The notes under the pieces: model-generated | Databases searched by the model: none | Seen by the model: only the letters and a program-made list of their open reading frames with translations | What the model was told of the DNA's origin: nothing | Made by a program: the position numbers and the translations under genes | DNA from: Magnetaquicoccus sp039908525 | GTDB taxonomy: Bacteria > Pseudomonadota > Magnetococcia > Magnetococcales > Magnetaquicoccaceae | NCBI GenBank assembly: GCA_039908525.1 | Contig: JAMOAY010000013.1 | Span: forward strand, 1-64,000 | Direction of reading: 5' to 3' | Length of the DNA stretch: 64,000 nucleotides | Shown here: in pieces, positions 36,348-45,430 of the stretch | How positions within the stretch are numbered: position 1 is the stretch's first letter | Layout: every line of letters begins with the position of its first letter

Positions 36348-37022
36348 TCAGTACTCTTTGTACTTGCCCACCACCACACCACACACCCGGATGGCGCCCT
36401 GGATATCAATCAGGGGGTAGCGGGAGTTCAAAGGTTTCAGGTAGGTGCGATTGCCGACGACAATCAACTGCTTGAAGGTGGCCAGGCTGTCACCTTCCAT
36501 GCGGGCAACCAGGAATTGATTGTGTTTCCCTGGCAGCATCGGGTCGACAATGATAATCTCTCCCTCGTGGAACTCCGGTTCCATGGAATCGTCCGGGACA
36601 CGCAGGGCGTAGGTCCGATCGCTGGAGCGGGGTGCGACCGGAATCCACGCCTCCACCGTTGTCGGGTGGAACGAGTCTGCCGGCTCTTCGCAGGATCGGC
36701 TGGCGTCCTCCCAGGAGATGAGGGGCAGTCGGGCAAAGATCGGCGCCCGATAGATTTCGCCATCTTCGGCTGCCTTGGTGAATTCAGCATGATTCATGCC
36801 GGGTGTGGCGCCGATCAGGGACATTTCGCCGCGCCCGGTGTCCAGCCAGATGGGATCCACGCCACAGGCCAGGGCGATGGCCACCGTGCGGCGCGACGAC
36901 TTGGAACGTCCACACTCCAGTTTGTGGACGGCTGTCTGACTGATGTTGACCCGGTCGGCCAACTCCTTCTGGGTCAGTTTGGCCTGCTTGCGGGCCGTTT
37001 GAATGCGTTCACTGAGGGTCAT
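36348..37022 (-). CDS. XRE-family repressor with S24 peptidase domain
   Basis: A 224-residue CI/LexA-like regulator. The N-terminal helix-turn-helix is at about 8-55 (KLTQKELADRVNISQTAVHKLECG). The C-terminal S24 peptidase shows the catalytic Ser in DDSMEPEF and Lys in KPLN. It could be a prophage-type or stress repressor that self-cleaves when RecA is active. No Ala-Gly or Cys-Gly cleavage pair stands out in the linker. No phage gene lies nearby. The long gap upstream probably holds its own operator. Confidence 0.82.
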   Translation of the reverse strand: MTLSERIQTARKQAKLTQKELADRVNISQTAVHKLECGRSKSSRRTVAIALACGVDPIWLDTGRGEMSLIGATPGMNHAEFTKAAEDGEIYRAPIFARLPLISWEDASRSCEEPADSFHPTTVEAWIPVAPRSSDRTYALRVPDDSMEPEFHEGEIIIVDPMLPGKHNQFLVARMEGDSLATFKQLIVVGNRTYLKPLNSRYPLIDIQGAIRVCGVVVGKYKEY

Positions 37023-37404
37023 GGTGTTTCATCCTTGTTCAGATGTTATTGCAACCCCCACAATGTAGCCTGTTTTGGTTGTTGTGCGCAAGCTTAAAAT
37101 GATCGAGCGGTTTTTTGTTGGCAGATTCGTTGAATTTTTCACGGTTTGTGTGAATCTGTCGAGGGGACGGCAGGGATTCTGGTTGTCTGATGTGCCTCTT
37201 GTGTGGTCGCTGATGCGTTCCGGGATGGGATTGTCTGGGATCGATGGCATTGCATTATGATATAAAATTTTTAATTTTGTCGGGTTTGGGAAGGATGAAA
37301 ATAACAATCACAACATGCTGGTGATCTGCATGACGTGTCATTTTCTGGCAGGGAAGAAGTGTTATCCATATAATTACTGAACACGCAAAGGGGTTGTATC
37401 CATC
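37023..37404. other. 382-bp AT-richer gap, divergent promoter region
   Basis: This gap separates the repressor from yajD. No convincing reading frame is present. An imperfect palindrome, ATGAC-GT-GTCAT, lies at 37330-37341 and could be an operator. A minus-strand TTGCGC/TACATT pair with an 18-base spacer could serve the repressor, whose start follows AAGGATG. TATGATATAAAAT at 37256-37268 is the most promoter-like AT stretch on the plus strand. None of these is firm. Confidence 0.35.
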
Positions 37405-37815
37405 ATGCTCCGCAATATTCGCCGGCCAAGCGGGCCGAAAGTTGGCTCCAACAGACCTGAAAAATTGGAGAAAATCGTTTCCATGGCCCGATCCGATGCG
37501 GATCTGCGTCAAGCGGGTTACCGGGCACAGTCCCTGAAGATCCACCCCTGGGTGTGTGCCCGTTGTGGCCGGGCCTTCAGTCAGGAGAACCTGACCGAGC
37601 TGACGGTGCACCACAGGGACCACAACCACGACAACAACCCCGCAGATGGCAGCAACTGGGAAAATCTGTGCATTTACTGTCACGATAATGAGCATGCCCG
37701 TTATGTGGATCATCTGGCGGCAGGAGGTATGGATGTCGAGCCGGAAGCCGCCGCAACGGCCACCTACAACCCGTTTGCCAACCTCCAGGAGCTGCTGCAG
37801 AAGAAGCAGCGTTAG
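37405..37815 (+). CDS. yajD: YajD-like HNH nuclease
   Basis: A 136-residue HNH protein of the YajD type. Zinc ligands are C51/C54 and C89/C92. The HNH core is HHRDHNHDNNP near 69-79 with NWENLCIYCHDNEH closing the motif at 84-97. The family is widespread in proteobacteria and of poorly known role in DNA cleavage. A purine-rich AAAGGGG lies upstream of the ATG. Confidence 0.85.
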   Translation: MLRNIRRPSGPKVGSNRPEKLEKIVSMARSDADLRQAGYRAQSLKIHPWVCARCGRAFSQENLTELTVHHRDHNHDNNPADGSNWENLCIYCHDNEHARYVDHLAAGGMDVEPEAAATATYNPFANLQELLQKKQR

Positions 37816-37841
37816 CCGGGGGAGGGGTTGAGCAGCGCCAG

Positions 37842-37892
37842 GGGAGGGGTGCCTCCCACGGCAGGAAAAAAGTGCGGTGTGCCCCTTTTTTC
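37842..37892 (+). terminator. Weak terminator-like hairpins after yajD
   Basis: A short stem GGGAGG/CCTCCC with loop GGTG lies at 37842-37857. A little downstream, AAAAAAG at 37866-37872 can pair imperfectly with CTTTTTT ending near 37891, giving a T run. The stems are short, so strength is doubtful. Confidence 0.35.
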
Positions 37893-38002
37893 TCGGTGAA
37901 TGGTTGAGGGAAATTTGCTACTGTCAATGGCTTGAATCTCTGTTTGCAAGGTTTGCAACGCGGCTGCTTTGAGAAAAAACAAGCAACAAAGGAGTGTTTG
38001 TC

Positions 38003-38644
38003 ATGAACCTGATTCTGATGGGACCCCCCGGAGCCGGCAAGGGAACCCAGGCACGTAGGATTGCCGAGCGGTATGGAGTGCCCCAACTGTCCACCGGGGA
38101 TATGCTGCGGGCTGCGGTCAAAGCGGGCACCGAGGTGGGGCAGCGGGCCAAGGCGGCCATGGAGAGTGGTGGACTGGTCACGGACGATATCGTGGTCGGC
38201 ATCATTGCGGACCGGATCGGCGAGGCAGATTGCAGCCAGGGGTTCATCCTGGACGGTTTTCCCCGCACCGTGGCTCAGGCCGAGTCCCTGGATGCCATGC
38301 TGCGCGACCGGCAGCTGAAGATTGATCACGTGATCGACATTACCGCAGACACGGAGGCACTGGTTGCCCGGATTACGGGTCGCAGTACCTGCTCGCAGTG
38401 CGGCGAAGGCTATCATGCACTTTTCAAAAAGCCGACCTTGGCGGAGGTGTGTGACAAGTGTGGCGGCAGGTTGACCACCCGTGCCGATGACAACGAAGAG
38501 ACAGTGCGCAATCGTCTGGCCGTCTATCACCAACAAACGGCCCCTGTCATCGATCATTACCGCAACGGTGGTCAGTTCCGCACGGTGGACGGCATGCAGC
38601 CGATGGACACGGTGTTTGCGCAGTTGTGTGAAATTCTGGGATGA
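38003..38644 (+). CDS. adk: Adenylate kinase
   Basis: A 213-residue adenylate kinase, interconverting ATP, ADP and AMP in the cytoplasm. Walker A GPPGAGKG is at 7-14, DGFPRT at 84-89, and the LID carries four cysteines (C130, C133, C150, C153) that bind zinc, the long zinc-type form. The ATG at 38003 is chosen over GTG at 37994 because AAAGGAG lies eight bases before it. Confidence 0.97.
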   Translation: MNLILMGPPGAGKGTQARRIAERYGVPQLSTGDMLRAAVKAGTEVGQRAKAAMESGGLVTDDIVVGIIADRIGEADCSQGFILDGFPRTVAQAESLDAMLRDRQLKIDHVIDITADTEALVARITGRSTCSQCGEGYHALFKKPTLAEVCDKCGGRLTTRADDNEETVRNRLAVYHQQTAPVIDHYRNGGQFRTVDGMQPMDTVFAQLCEILG

Positions 38645-38761
38645 CCTGTGATGTTGCACAGCGAGGTGGTGGATCAATGGTCTCGAACGGCGCCGTTGTT
38701 GACACGCTCGAATGGCTGCTGTGAAGCCGGGGTGTTTATTTCCTGACGGAATAAGGAAGAG

Positions 38762-40801
38762 ATGAGTATGGAAATGTCGATGGGAGGTATGTGGCTGGCC
38801 ATCGCGTGCGGGATTGGCGCGGTGGTGTTTGGGGTGGTTTCCAGGAACTGGATTTTGAGTCTGTCTCCGGGTTCGGCCAGGATGCAGGAGATCTCGGGAG
38901 CGATCGAAGTGGGAGCGATGGCCTACATGCGCCGTCAATATACCACCATCGCCTATGTGGGGGGCCTGCTGTTCATGCTGCTCACGCTCTTTCTGGGGCT
39001 GCCGACGGCGGTGGGTTTTGCCGTGGGCGCGCTGCTCTCCGGGGCAGCGGGTTTTATCGGCATGGGGATCTCGGTCAAGGCCAATGTGCGGACCGCCGAG
39101 GCCGCCAAGGGAGGTCTGAATGATGCCCTGCAGGTGGCGTTCCGGGGTGGTGCCATCACCGGCATGCTGGTCGTTGGCCTGGGGCTGTTGGGCGTGGCCA
39201 TCTATTTCCTGATCCTGATGAAAACCGGGGATACCAGCAACATGCCCCTGTTGCTGAAACCTCTGGTGGGGTTTGCCTTTGGCGGTTCCCTGATCTCCAT
39301 CTTCGCCCGTCTGGGTGGGGGGATCTTCACCAAGGGCGCCGATGTGGGCGCGGACCTGGTGGGCAAGGTGGAGGCAGGCATTCCGGAGGATGATCCGCGC
39401 AACCCTGCCGTGATCGCCGACAACGTGGGCGACAACGTCGGTGACTGTGCCGGCATGGCGGCGGACCTGTTTGAGACCTATGCCGTCACCGTGATCGCCA
39501 GCATGCTGCTGGGCGCCCTGGTGATGAAGGGCTTTCAGAATGCCCTGGTCTTTCCGTTGGTGCTGGGGGGCATCTCCATCATCGGTTCCATTGTCGGCAC
39601 CTACGCCGTCAAGATACAGCCCGGCCAGAAGATCATGACCGCGCTGTATCGGGGGGTGATCGTCAACGGCGCGATCTCCGCCCTGCTCTTCTACCCGGTA
39701 ACCAGCTGGTTGATGGGCGGCAATGGTACCTACAGTGTGGCCGCTCTGTATGGTTCGGCCATCATTGGCTTGGCCTTGACGGCGGCCATGGTGGTCATTA
39801 CCGAGTACTACACGGCGACCGAATTCAGCCCGGTGCAGAACGTGGCCAAGGCATCGGAAACCGGGCATGGCACCAACGTCATCGCTGGGTTAGGGCTCTC
39901 CATGAAGGCCACGGCGGCGCCGGTGATTGCCGTCTGTCTCAGCATTGTGGGCGCCTACCATCTGGCGGGTCTCTACGGTATTGCGGTGGCGGCCACCGCC
40001 ATGCTCTCCATGACCGGCATCATTGTGGCCCTGGACGCTTATGGCCCCATCACCGACAATGCGGGTGGTATCGCCGAGATGGCGGAACTGCCTTCTGAAA
40101 TCCGGGATATTACCGATCCTCTGGATGCCGTCGGCAATACCACCAAGGCGGTGACCAAGGGCTATGCCATTGGCTCGGCCGGTCTGGCTGCCCTGGTGCT
40201 TTTTTCCGACTACACCCATGAGTTGGCCCACTTCAAACAGGGGGTCACCTTCGATCTGTCCAACCATCTGGTCATCGTCGGCCTGTTCATCGGCGGTTTG
40301 TTGCCCTATCTGTTTGCCGCCATGGGGATGGAGGCGGTGGGTCGGGCAGCCGGCAGCGTGGTGATTGAGGTGCGCCGGCAGTTCCGGGAGATCCCGGGCA
40401 TCATGGAAGGGACTGGCAAGCCGGACTACTCCAAGGCCGTGGACATGTTGACCAAGGCGGCCATCAAGGAGATGGTGCTGCCCTCCCTGTTGCCCGTGCT
40501 GGTGCCCATCGTGGTGGGCGTTGTCCTGGGAGCGCAGGCGTTGGGCGGTCTGTTGATGGGGACCATCATCACGGGCATCTTTGTGGCCATCTCCATGACC
40601 ACCGGCGGTGGTGCCTGGGACAATGCCAAGAAGTATATTGAGATGGGCAACTATGGCGGCAAGGGTTCCGAGGCTCACAAAGCTGCGGTGACCGGTGATA
40701 CCGTGGGCGATCCCTACAAGGATACTGCGGGTCCTGCGGTCAACCCCATGATCAAGATTGCCAATATTGTGGCCCTGTTGATCGTCTCGCTGATCGTCTG
40801 A
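38762..40801 (+). CDS. hppA: Proton-translocating pyrophosphatase, K+-independent type
   Basis: A 679-residue membrane pyrophosphatase with about 16 membrane segments that pumps H+ using PPi. The PPi-binding motif GADVGADLVGKVEAGIPEDDPRNP and the DNVGDNVGDCAGMAADLFETY motif are intact, as is the late GDTVGDPYKDTAGPA motif. At the K+-specificity site, GNTTKAVTKG has Lys at 462 rather than Ala, which in this family marks K+-independent H+-PPases. GGAATAAGGAAG precedes the start. Confidence 0.96.
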   Translation: MSMEMSMGGMWLAIACGIGAVVFGVVSRNWILSLSPGSARMQEISGAIEVGAMAYMRRQYTTIAYVGGLLFMLLTLFLGLPTAVGFAVGALLSGAAGFIGMGISVKANVRTAEAAKGGLNDALQVAFRGGAITGMLVVGLGLLGVAIYFLILMKTGDTSNMPLLLKPLVGFAFGGSLISIFARLGGGIFTKGADVGADLVGKVEAGIPEDDPRNPAVIADNVGDNVGDCAGMAADLFETYAVTVIASMLLGALVMKGFQNALVFPLVLGGISIIGSIVGTYAVKIQPGQKIMTALYRGVIVNGAISALLFYPVTSWLMGGNGTYSVAALYGSAIIGLALTAAMVVITEYYTATEFSPVQNVAKASETGHGTNVIAGLGLSMKATAAPVIAVCLSIVGAYHLAGLYGIAVAATAMLSMTGIIVALDAYGPITDNAGGIAEMAELPSEIRDITDPLDAVGNTTKAVTKGYAIGSAGLAALVLFSDYTHELAHFKQGVTFDLSNHLVIVGLFIGGLLPYLFAAMGMEAVGRAAGSVVIEVRRQFREIPGIMEGTGKPDYSKAVDMLTKAAIKEMVLPSLLPVLVPIVVGVVLGAQALGGLLMGTIITGIFVAISMTTGGGAWDNAKKYIEMGNYGGKGSEAHKAAVTGDTVGDPYKDTAGPAVNPMIKIANIVALLIVSLIV

Positions 40802-40818
40802 CAGGTTTGTGATCTCTC

Positions 40819-40844
40819 CCTGGGGGTGGTCCTCCACCCCCAGG
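40819..40844 (+). terminator. Strong hairpin after hppA
   Basis: A perfect 11-base stem CCTGGGGGTGG/CCACCCCCAGG with loop TCCT lies 18 bases after the hppA stop. No T run follows, so it is a terminator without the U-tract or a 3' stabiliser. Confidence 0.55.
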
Positions 40845-40881
40845 CTCTTGCCCACCTCAATGGATAACGCCGCTTCGGGCC

Positions 40882-42072
40882 ATGGAAGAATTTTATCGCA
40901 TCAGTCGCCTGCCTCCCTATGTCTTTGCCGCGGTCAACGAGCTGAAAGATGCCGCCCGTCAACGGGGAGAGGATATCATCGATTTTGGCATGGGCAATCC
41001 CGACCAGCCAACCCCCCAGCATATTGTGGACAAATTGTGTGAGGCGGCCCGCCAGGGTCGCAACCACCGCTATTCGGTCTCCCGGGGCATCAACGGTCTG
41101 CGCAAGGCCATCTGCGCCTACTACAAACGCCGCTTCGCGGTGGATCTGGATCCCGATTCCGAGGCCATTGTCAGTATCGGTTCCAAGGAGGGGTATTCCC
41201 ACTTGGCCCTGGCCATCACCAGTCCGGGTGATACCGTACTGGTTCCCAACCCGACCTATCCCATTCATGTCTACGCCTTTGTATTGGCAGGGGCCGATAT
41301 TCGCCACGTGCCACTCTGCCGCACCACCGATTTTTTTGAGGAGCTCACCCAGGCCATGGCCCACACGTGGCCCAAGCCCAAGGTGTTGGTGATCAATTTT
41401 CCCTCCAACCCCACCGCCATGGTGGTGGACTTGGCCTTTTATGAAAAGGTGGTGGCTTTCGCACGGGAAAATGATCTGTATGTGTTGTCGGACATTGCCT
41501 ACTCGGAGATCTGCTTCGATGATTACGAATGCCCCAGCATGCTTCAGGTGCCGGGTGCCAAGGATTGTGTCATTGAGTTTTACACCCTTTCCAAAACCTA
41601 CAACATGCCCGGCTGGCGGGTGGGATTTGCCGTGGGCAACAAGCGGCTGGTGCGTGCCCTGACCCGCATCAAATCCTATCTGGACTACGGCATGTTCCAG
41701 CCTATCCAGATTGCGGCAACCGTGGCCTTGAACGGTCCCCAGGAGTGTGTCGGCGAGATTCGCAGCCTTTACCAGAGCCGGCGGGATGTGCTTCTGGAAG
41801 GGTTGAGTCGGGCCGGTTGGGAGGTGGAGCGGCCCAAGGCATCCATGTTCGTCTGGGCCCAGATCCCGGAGGAGTTTCGCAAAATGGGTTCGCTGGAGTT
41901 TTCCAAATTGCTGTTGAAAGAGGCGGCGGTGGCCGTCAGCCCTGGTATCGGTTTCGGGCAGTACGGAGACGAGTTTGTCCGCATCGCCCTGATTGAAAAC
42001 GAGCTGCGGACCCGCCAGGCCATACGCAGTATCAAGAAATTTCTCAATGCCGGAGCGGATGTTCGTTCCTGA
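40882..42072 (+). CDS. alaC: Alanine-type aminotransferase (AlaC family)
   Basis: A 396-residue fold-type I PLP aminotransferase. The PLP lysine is K238 in TLSKTYNMPGWRVGF. The N-terminal ISRLPPYVFAAVNELK and GMGNPDQPTP are typical of the AlaC branch, which converts pyruvate plus glutamate to alanine. Its close neighbour hom, 20 bases downstream, argues for an amino-acid operon; aspartate-specific use cannot be excluded. Confidence 0.85.
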   Translation: MEEFYRISRLPPYVFAAVNELKDAARQRGEDIIDFGMGNPDQPTPQHIVDKLCEAARQGRNHRYSVSRGINGLRKAICAYYKRRFAVDLDPDSEAIVSIGSKEGYSHLALAITSPGDTVLVPNPTYPIHVYAFVLAGADIRHVPLCRTTDFFEELTQAMAHTWPKPKVLVINFPSNPTAMVVDLAFYEKVVAFARENDLYVLSDIAYSEICFDDYECPSMLQVPGAKDCVIEFYTLSKTYNMPGWRVGFAVGNKRLVRALTRIKSYLDYGMFQPIQIAATVALNGPQECVGEIRSLYQSRRDVLLEGLSRAGWEVERPKASMFVWAQIPEEFRKMGSLEFSKLLLKEAAVAVSPGIGFGQYGDEFVRIALIENELRTRQAIRSIKKFLNAGADVRS

Positions 42073-42092
42073 CCTCCAACAAGGTGTTGCCC

Positions 42093-43403
42093 ATGAAAGA
42101 GTTGCGCGTTGGTCTGCTGGGATTGGGTGTGGTCGGTCGCGGCGTTGCCGATCTGCTGCTGAATCAGGCAGATCTGCTGCGGCAGCGGACCGGGGTGACG
42201 CTGCGCCTGGTGGCCATCTCCACCCGTCATCCTGAGCGGGACCGGGGGTTGGATCTGCGCAACGTTCGCTTGAGTGCCGATCTGGATTCCCTGGTGACGG
42301 CCGCTGATATTGATGTGGTGATCGAGTTGATGGGCGGCCTGGAACCGGCCAAACCCCTGCTGCTGCAAGCACTGAAGAGCGGCAAGCATGTCATTACGGC
42401 CAACAAGGCGCTGATCGCCACCCATGGGGCCGAACTGATGCAACAGGCTGCCTCTGCCGGTCGAGAACTGTTGTTTGAGGCGGCGGTTGCCGGTGCCATC
42501 CCTGTCATCAAGGTGCTGCGCGAAAGCCTGGCAGCCAACCGGATCGATCAGATCTACGGCATCCTCAATGGTACCTGCAACTATATCCTGACCGAAATGC
42601 GCGAAAAGGGGGTCTCCTTTGCGGAGGTGTTGCAGGATGCCCAGGCCAAAGGATTTGCCGAGGCGGACCCCTCTTTTGACGTGGACGGCATCGACGCGGC
42701 GCACAAGCTGGCCATTCTGGCGGCAATCGGTTTTGGTTCGTTGCCCCGTTTCGACCAGGTTCATGTCGAAGGCATTCGTCATGTCTCGGCGGTGGACATC
42801 TCCTGGGCCAATGAGATGGGCTATCGGATCAAATTGCTGGGCATCGCCAAGCAGGATGCCGAAGGGGTTGAGTTGCGGGTGCAACCGACGTTGGTACCGG
42901 TCAACAGCATGGTGGCTTCGGTGGAGGGGGTATTCAACGCGGTTTTCATTCGGGGGGATGCGGCCGGCACTACCATGTACCACGGGCGTGGCGCTGGCGA
43001 GCGGCCGACCGCCAGTGCGGTGGTGGCCGATCTGGTGGACATCGCCCGCAGCAGCCTGGCGGGTGGCGGGGTGCGGGTGTCTGGGTTTTCCACCCTGCCG
43101 GCCTATTTGACCCAGCATCCAGTGCGGGAGATGGCCGCATGGCGGGGGGAGTATTATCTCCGTCTGGCGGTGGCGGATCGACCTGGGGTGCTGGCCGAGG
43201 TGACGGCGGTATTGGCCCGGCAGCAGATCTCCATTGATGCCATTCATCAAAAAGGCCGTTCGCTGGTAGAGGCCGTTCCCCTGATCATGGTGACCCACGA
43301 GACGACCGAGCGGCAGGTACGACTCGCCCTGGCGGAAATGGAGCAGTTGGACGCCGTGCGCGAACCTCCCCGTTTTATTCGGATTGAGCCAGGGGTCGTT
43401 TGA
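42093..43403 (+). CDS. hom: Homoserine dehydrogenase
   Basis: A 436-residue enzyme reducing aspartate semialdehyde to homoserine for threonine and methionine synthesis. The Rossmann motif GLLGLGVVGRG is at 7-17. The catalytic region ANKALIATHG, NGTCNYILTEM and ADPSFDVDGIDAAHKLAIL is intact. An ACT domain at the C-terminus (about 350-425: RLAVADRPGVLAEVTAVL) should allow threonine feedback. The ATG at 42093 is preferred to GTG at 42084. Confidence 0.95.
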   Translation: MKELRVGLLGLGVVGRGVADLLLNQADLLRQRTGVTLRLVAISTRHPERDRGLDLRNVRLSADLDSLVTAADIDVVIELMGGLEPAKPLLLQALKSGKHVITANKALIATHGAELMQQAASAGRELLFEAAVAGAIPVIKVLRESLAANRIDQIYGILNGTCNYILTEMREKGVSFAEVLQDAQAKGFAEADPSFDVDGIDAAHKLAILAAIGFGSLPRFDQVHVEGIRHVSAVDISWANEMGYRIKLLGIAKQDAEGVELRVQPTLVPVNSMVASVEGVFNAVFIRGDAAGTTMYHGRGAGERPTASAVVADLVDIARSSLAGGGVRVSGFSTLPAYLTQHPVREMAAWRGEYYLRLAVADRPGVLAEVTAVLARQQISIDAIHQKGRSLVEAVPLIMVTHETTERQVRLALAEMEQLDAVREPPRFIRIEPGVV

Positions 43404-43442
43404 GGAGCCCATCCAGCCCCCCCGCCATTAATTTTTTAGTTT

Positions 43443-43528
43443 TTGACTATGATGGGTCCAGGGGGATTATCCCCCTGGTGGGGTCCAGGGGCAAAGCCCC
43501 TGGTGGGGGGGCGGGGGCAAAGCCCCCG
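43443..43528 (+). repeat. Triple-hairpin repeat, copy A
   Basis: Three adjacent hairpins follow hom by 40 bases: CCAGGGGG-ATTAT-CCCCCTGG (43458-43478), CCAGGGGC-AAA-GCCCCTGG (43485-43503) and CGGGGGC-AAA-GCCCCCG (43512-43528), joined by GGTGGGG linkers. The lead-in TGACTATGATGGGTCC is shared with copy B. Probably a dispersed palindromic element that ends or protects transcripts. Confidence 0.8.
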
Positions 43529-43579
43529 TGTTGTTGACCAGAAAAGATCAGGGCCAATAGGGGGGGGCACGCTTGCGCC

Positions 43580-43840
43580 ATGAACCACTCTGCTGAGGAG
43601 CCTGCCGGCGGTATCGACTGTCGTCGTTGTTGCCACTTTCAGATCACCTGGGACCCGGAGTTTCCTCGGGGGTGTCGGGCCATGGGATTCAAGAGCAGCC
43701 AATGGCCGTGGATGGAGGTGCTGCGCTCCTCCGGGGAGCCGTGTCTCAAGTTCGAGGCCAAGCCCAGACCGCAACCGGAGCGGAGCAGAAGGGCGGACGA
43801 GAACGGGTCCACCCAGAGTGGTTTTTCTCGTGTGGTGTAA
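43580..43840 (+). CDS. Small Cys-rich conserved protein
   Basis: An 86-residue protein with a likely metal-binding Cys set: CRRCCHF near residue 14-20, CRAMGFKSSQ near 32, and a later CLKF near 55. The pattern CxxC-HFxITW-CRAMGFKS looks like a small family I have seen without a known function; in other genomes it may be mislabelled as uracil-DNA glycosylase. The C-terminal tail is unstructured. It stands alone after repeat copy A. Confidence 0.6.
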   Translation: MNHSAEEPAGGIDCRRCCHFQITWDPEFPRGCRAMGFKSSQWPWMEVLRSSGEPCLKFEAKPRPQPERSRRADENGSTQSGFSRVV

Positions 43841-44009
43841 CTTTTCGCTGGACTTTAGAGGTGGTTCAAGAGGATTCGAAGGTTCGTCGGGAATCATCCG
43901 GCTGCACTCCCCGTTGGCACGGTGCATTTGCTGCCAAAAGATGGCTGTCAAAACAGTCCATTTCTGGTATGCTGGCGACAGGGTTGGATGATGAGGAAGG
44001 AGACTACCC

Positions 44010-44645
44010 ATGAGCACCGCACTGACCGTCGGCGATATTTGGAAGATGTTTGAGGAGACCAACCGGTTGTTTCAAGATTCGCAGGAGAGATGGGATCAGA
44101 GGCACCAAGAGACCGAGCGTGTTATGGCCTCCAGTAAGGCTGAAACCGATCGCGTGATGCAAGAGTTGGCAGAAAGCCAGAAAGACACTGATCGCAAAAT
44201 CAGGGAAATGTCCAAAAATATTGATCGTCTTGGCGGGCGATTGGGTGAGTTTGTGGAGGGACTGGTTGCACCAGCCTGCAAGACGCTGTTTGCTGAACGC
44301 GGCATTCCGGTGCATATGGTCAGTCGGCGGATGAGTGCCTCACTGCCGGGCGGGCGCAACATGGAAGTTGATCTGCTGGTGGACAATACCGATTCCGTTG
44401 TGCTGGTGGAAGTCAAGAGCAAATTGACCGTGGACGATGTCCGGAATCACCTGGAAAAGATGTCGAATTTCAAGGAGTTTATCCCGCTATATGCCGGCAA
44501 AAGAGCCGTCGGCGCAGTTGCCGCCATGGTGATCGAAGAAAATGTCTGCCGTTTTGCCATCAACAGTGGTCTGTTTGTCATTGAGCAGGCAGGAGAGACG
44601 CTGCGGATGGCCAATGACGCGCAGTTCCAGCCAAAAGTCTGGTGA
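44010..44645 (+). CDS. Coiled-coil protein with PD-(D/E)XK-like nuclease domain
   Basis: A 211-residue protein. Residues 10-75 form a charged coiled coil (WDQRHQETERVMASSKAETDRV). The C-terminal part reads EVDLLVDNTDSVVLVEVKSKL (about 119-139), matching the D-E-x-K core of restriction-like nucleases, then VEEFIPLYAGK-type strands. This fits the DUF3782-type uncharacterised family. No partner methylase is present, so it may act in repair or be nonfunctional. No start alternatives. Confidence 0.62.
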   Translation: MSTALTVGDIWKMFEETNRLFQDSQERWDQRHQETERVMASSKAETDRVMQELAESQKDTDRKIREMSKNIDRLGGRLGEFVEGLVAPACKTLFAERGIPVHMVSRRMSASLPGGRNMEVDLLVDNTDSVVLVEVKSKLTVDDVRNHLEKMSNFKEFIPLYAGKRAVGAVAAMVIEENVCRFAINSGLFVIEQAGETLRMANDAQFQPKVW

Positions 44646-44695
44646 CGTGTCTTGGCAATCTCAGAGGTCGGACTCTTCCCTGTAGCTCCTCCTTG

Positions 44696-45430
44696 TTACA
44701 GGGGGGTCGGCCACTTGTAGAGTGAGGGGCGCGGCAACGTCTCCTCGTGGGGTGTCGTCTCCAGCATTTCGGTGGCCACCGGCTCCTCCGTTTGTCCGAC
44801 GGGCGTTTGCTCGACCTCCCTTTCCTCCGTTGCTGGTGGTTCCTCCTCCTTCGCCTCTTCGTGGTGGTGGGAGGGGTCGTGTCCTGCCGGGGCTTCTTCC
44901 AACGGTGTTTCCGGACAGAGCTCCTCGGGTATGGAGATGGAGACCTCTTCCTCCATGATCTCCGCAAGAACCTCTGCGGGTACGGAAGGCTCTTCCTCAA
45001 CGCGCTCCGCAAGCGCCTCCTCGGTTGCAGAGGACAGCTCTTCAACGCTTTCCGCAAGCGCCGCCTCGGTTGCAGATGGCAGATCTTCGGGTGGTTCCGA
45101 CTCCTGCACTGTGTTGGCCGACGGACGCAAGGCCGTCCCGCTGTTTTCACCGCTGGCCACCAACGCCTCCTGGACCCATTGTTGCACCCATTGGCGCAGC
45201 ATGGCAGGCTCCGCCGCAGGTTTCGTGTCGGGGGGTGGGGTGGGACTCTGTTCCTGCCTGACATGCCACTCTTGCAGGGCAGTGGCAACCACCTCTCCGG
45301 GCAGCCGTTGATGGGTGGCGGCAGCCTGTTTCAGGAGACGGACCGTGGTTGCATCCAGCCACAGGCTGACCTGGGTCAAACCGGCCGCTTTCTGTCGCTC
45401 CCGATATGCCTTCACTCTATCGTTTGTCAT
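44696..45430 (-). CDS. RHH-like N-terminus with long acidic tail
   Basis: A 244-residue protein. The first 60 residues (RVKAYRERQKAAGLTQVSLWLDATTVRLLKQAAATH) resemble a ribbon-helix-helix DNA-binding module. The remaining 180 are low in complexity and rich in Glu, Pro and Ala, so disordered. The start overlaps the end of the siroheme gene by 14 bases. The role is unknown; a small regulator or a DNA-organising protein is possible. Confidence 0.55.
   Translation of the reverse strand: MTNDRVKAYRERQKAAGLTQVSLWLDATTVRLLKQAAATHQRLPGEVVATALQEWHVRQEQSPTPPPDTKPAAEPAMLRQWVQQWVQEALVASGENSGTALRPSANTVQESEPPEDLPSATEAALAESVEELSSATEEALAERVEEEPSVPAEVLAEIMEEEVSISIPEELCPETPLEEAPAGHDPSHHHEEAKEEEPPATEEREVEQTPVGQTEEPVATEMLETTPHEETLPRPSLYKWPTPL

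Noticed and set aside
37577..39868. A long minus-strand open frame of 763 codons over yajD, adk and hppA
   Set aside because: It crosses three clear plus-strand genes and its product is His/Gln/Arg-rich with no family, as expected from antisense of GC-rich coding DNA.
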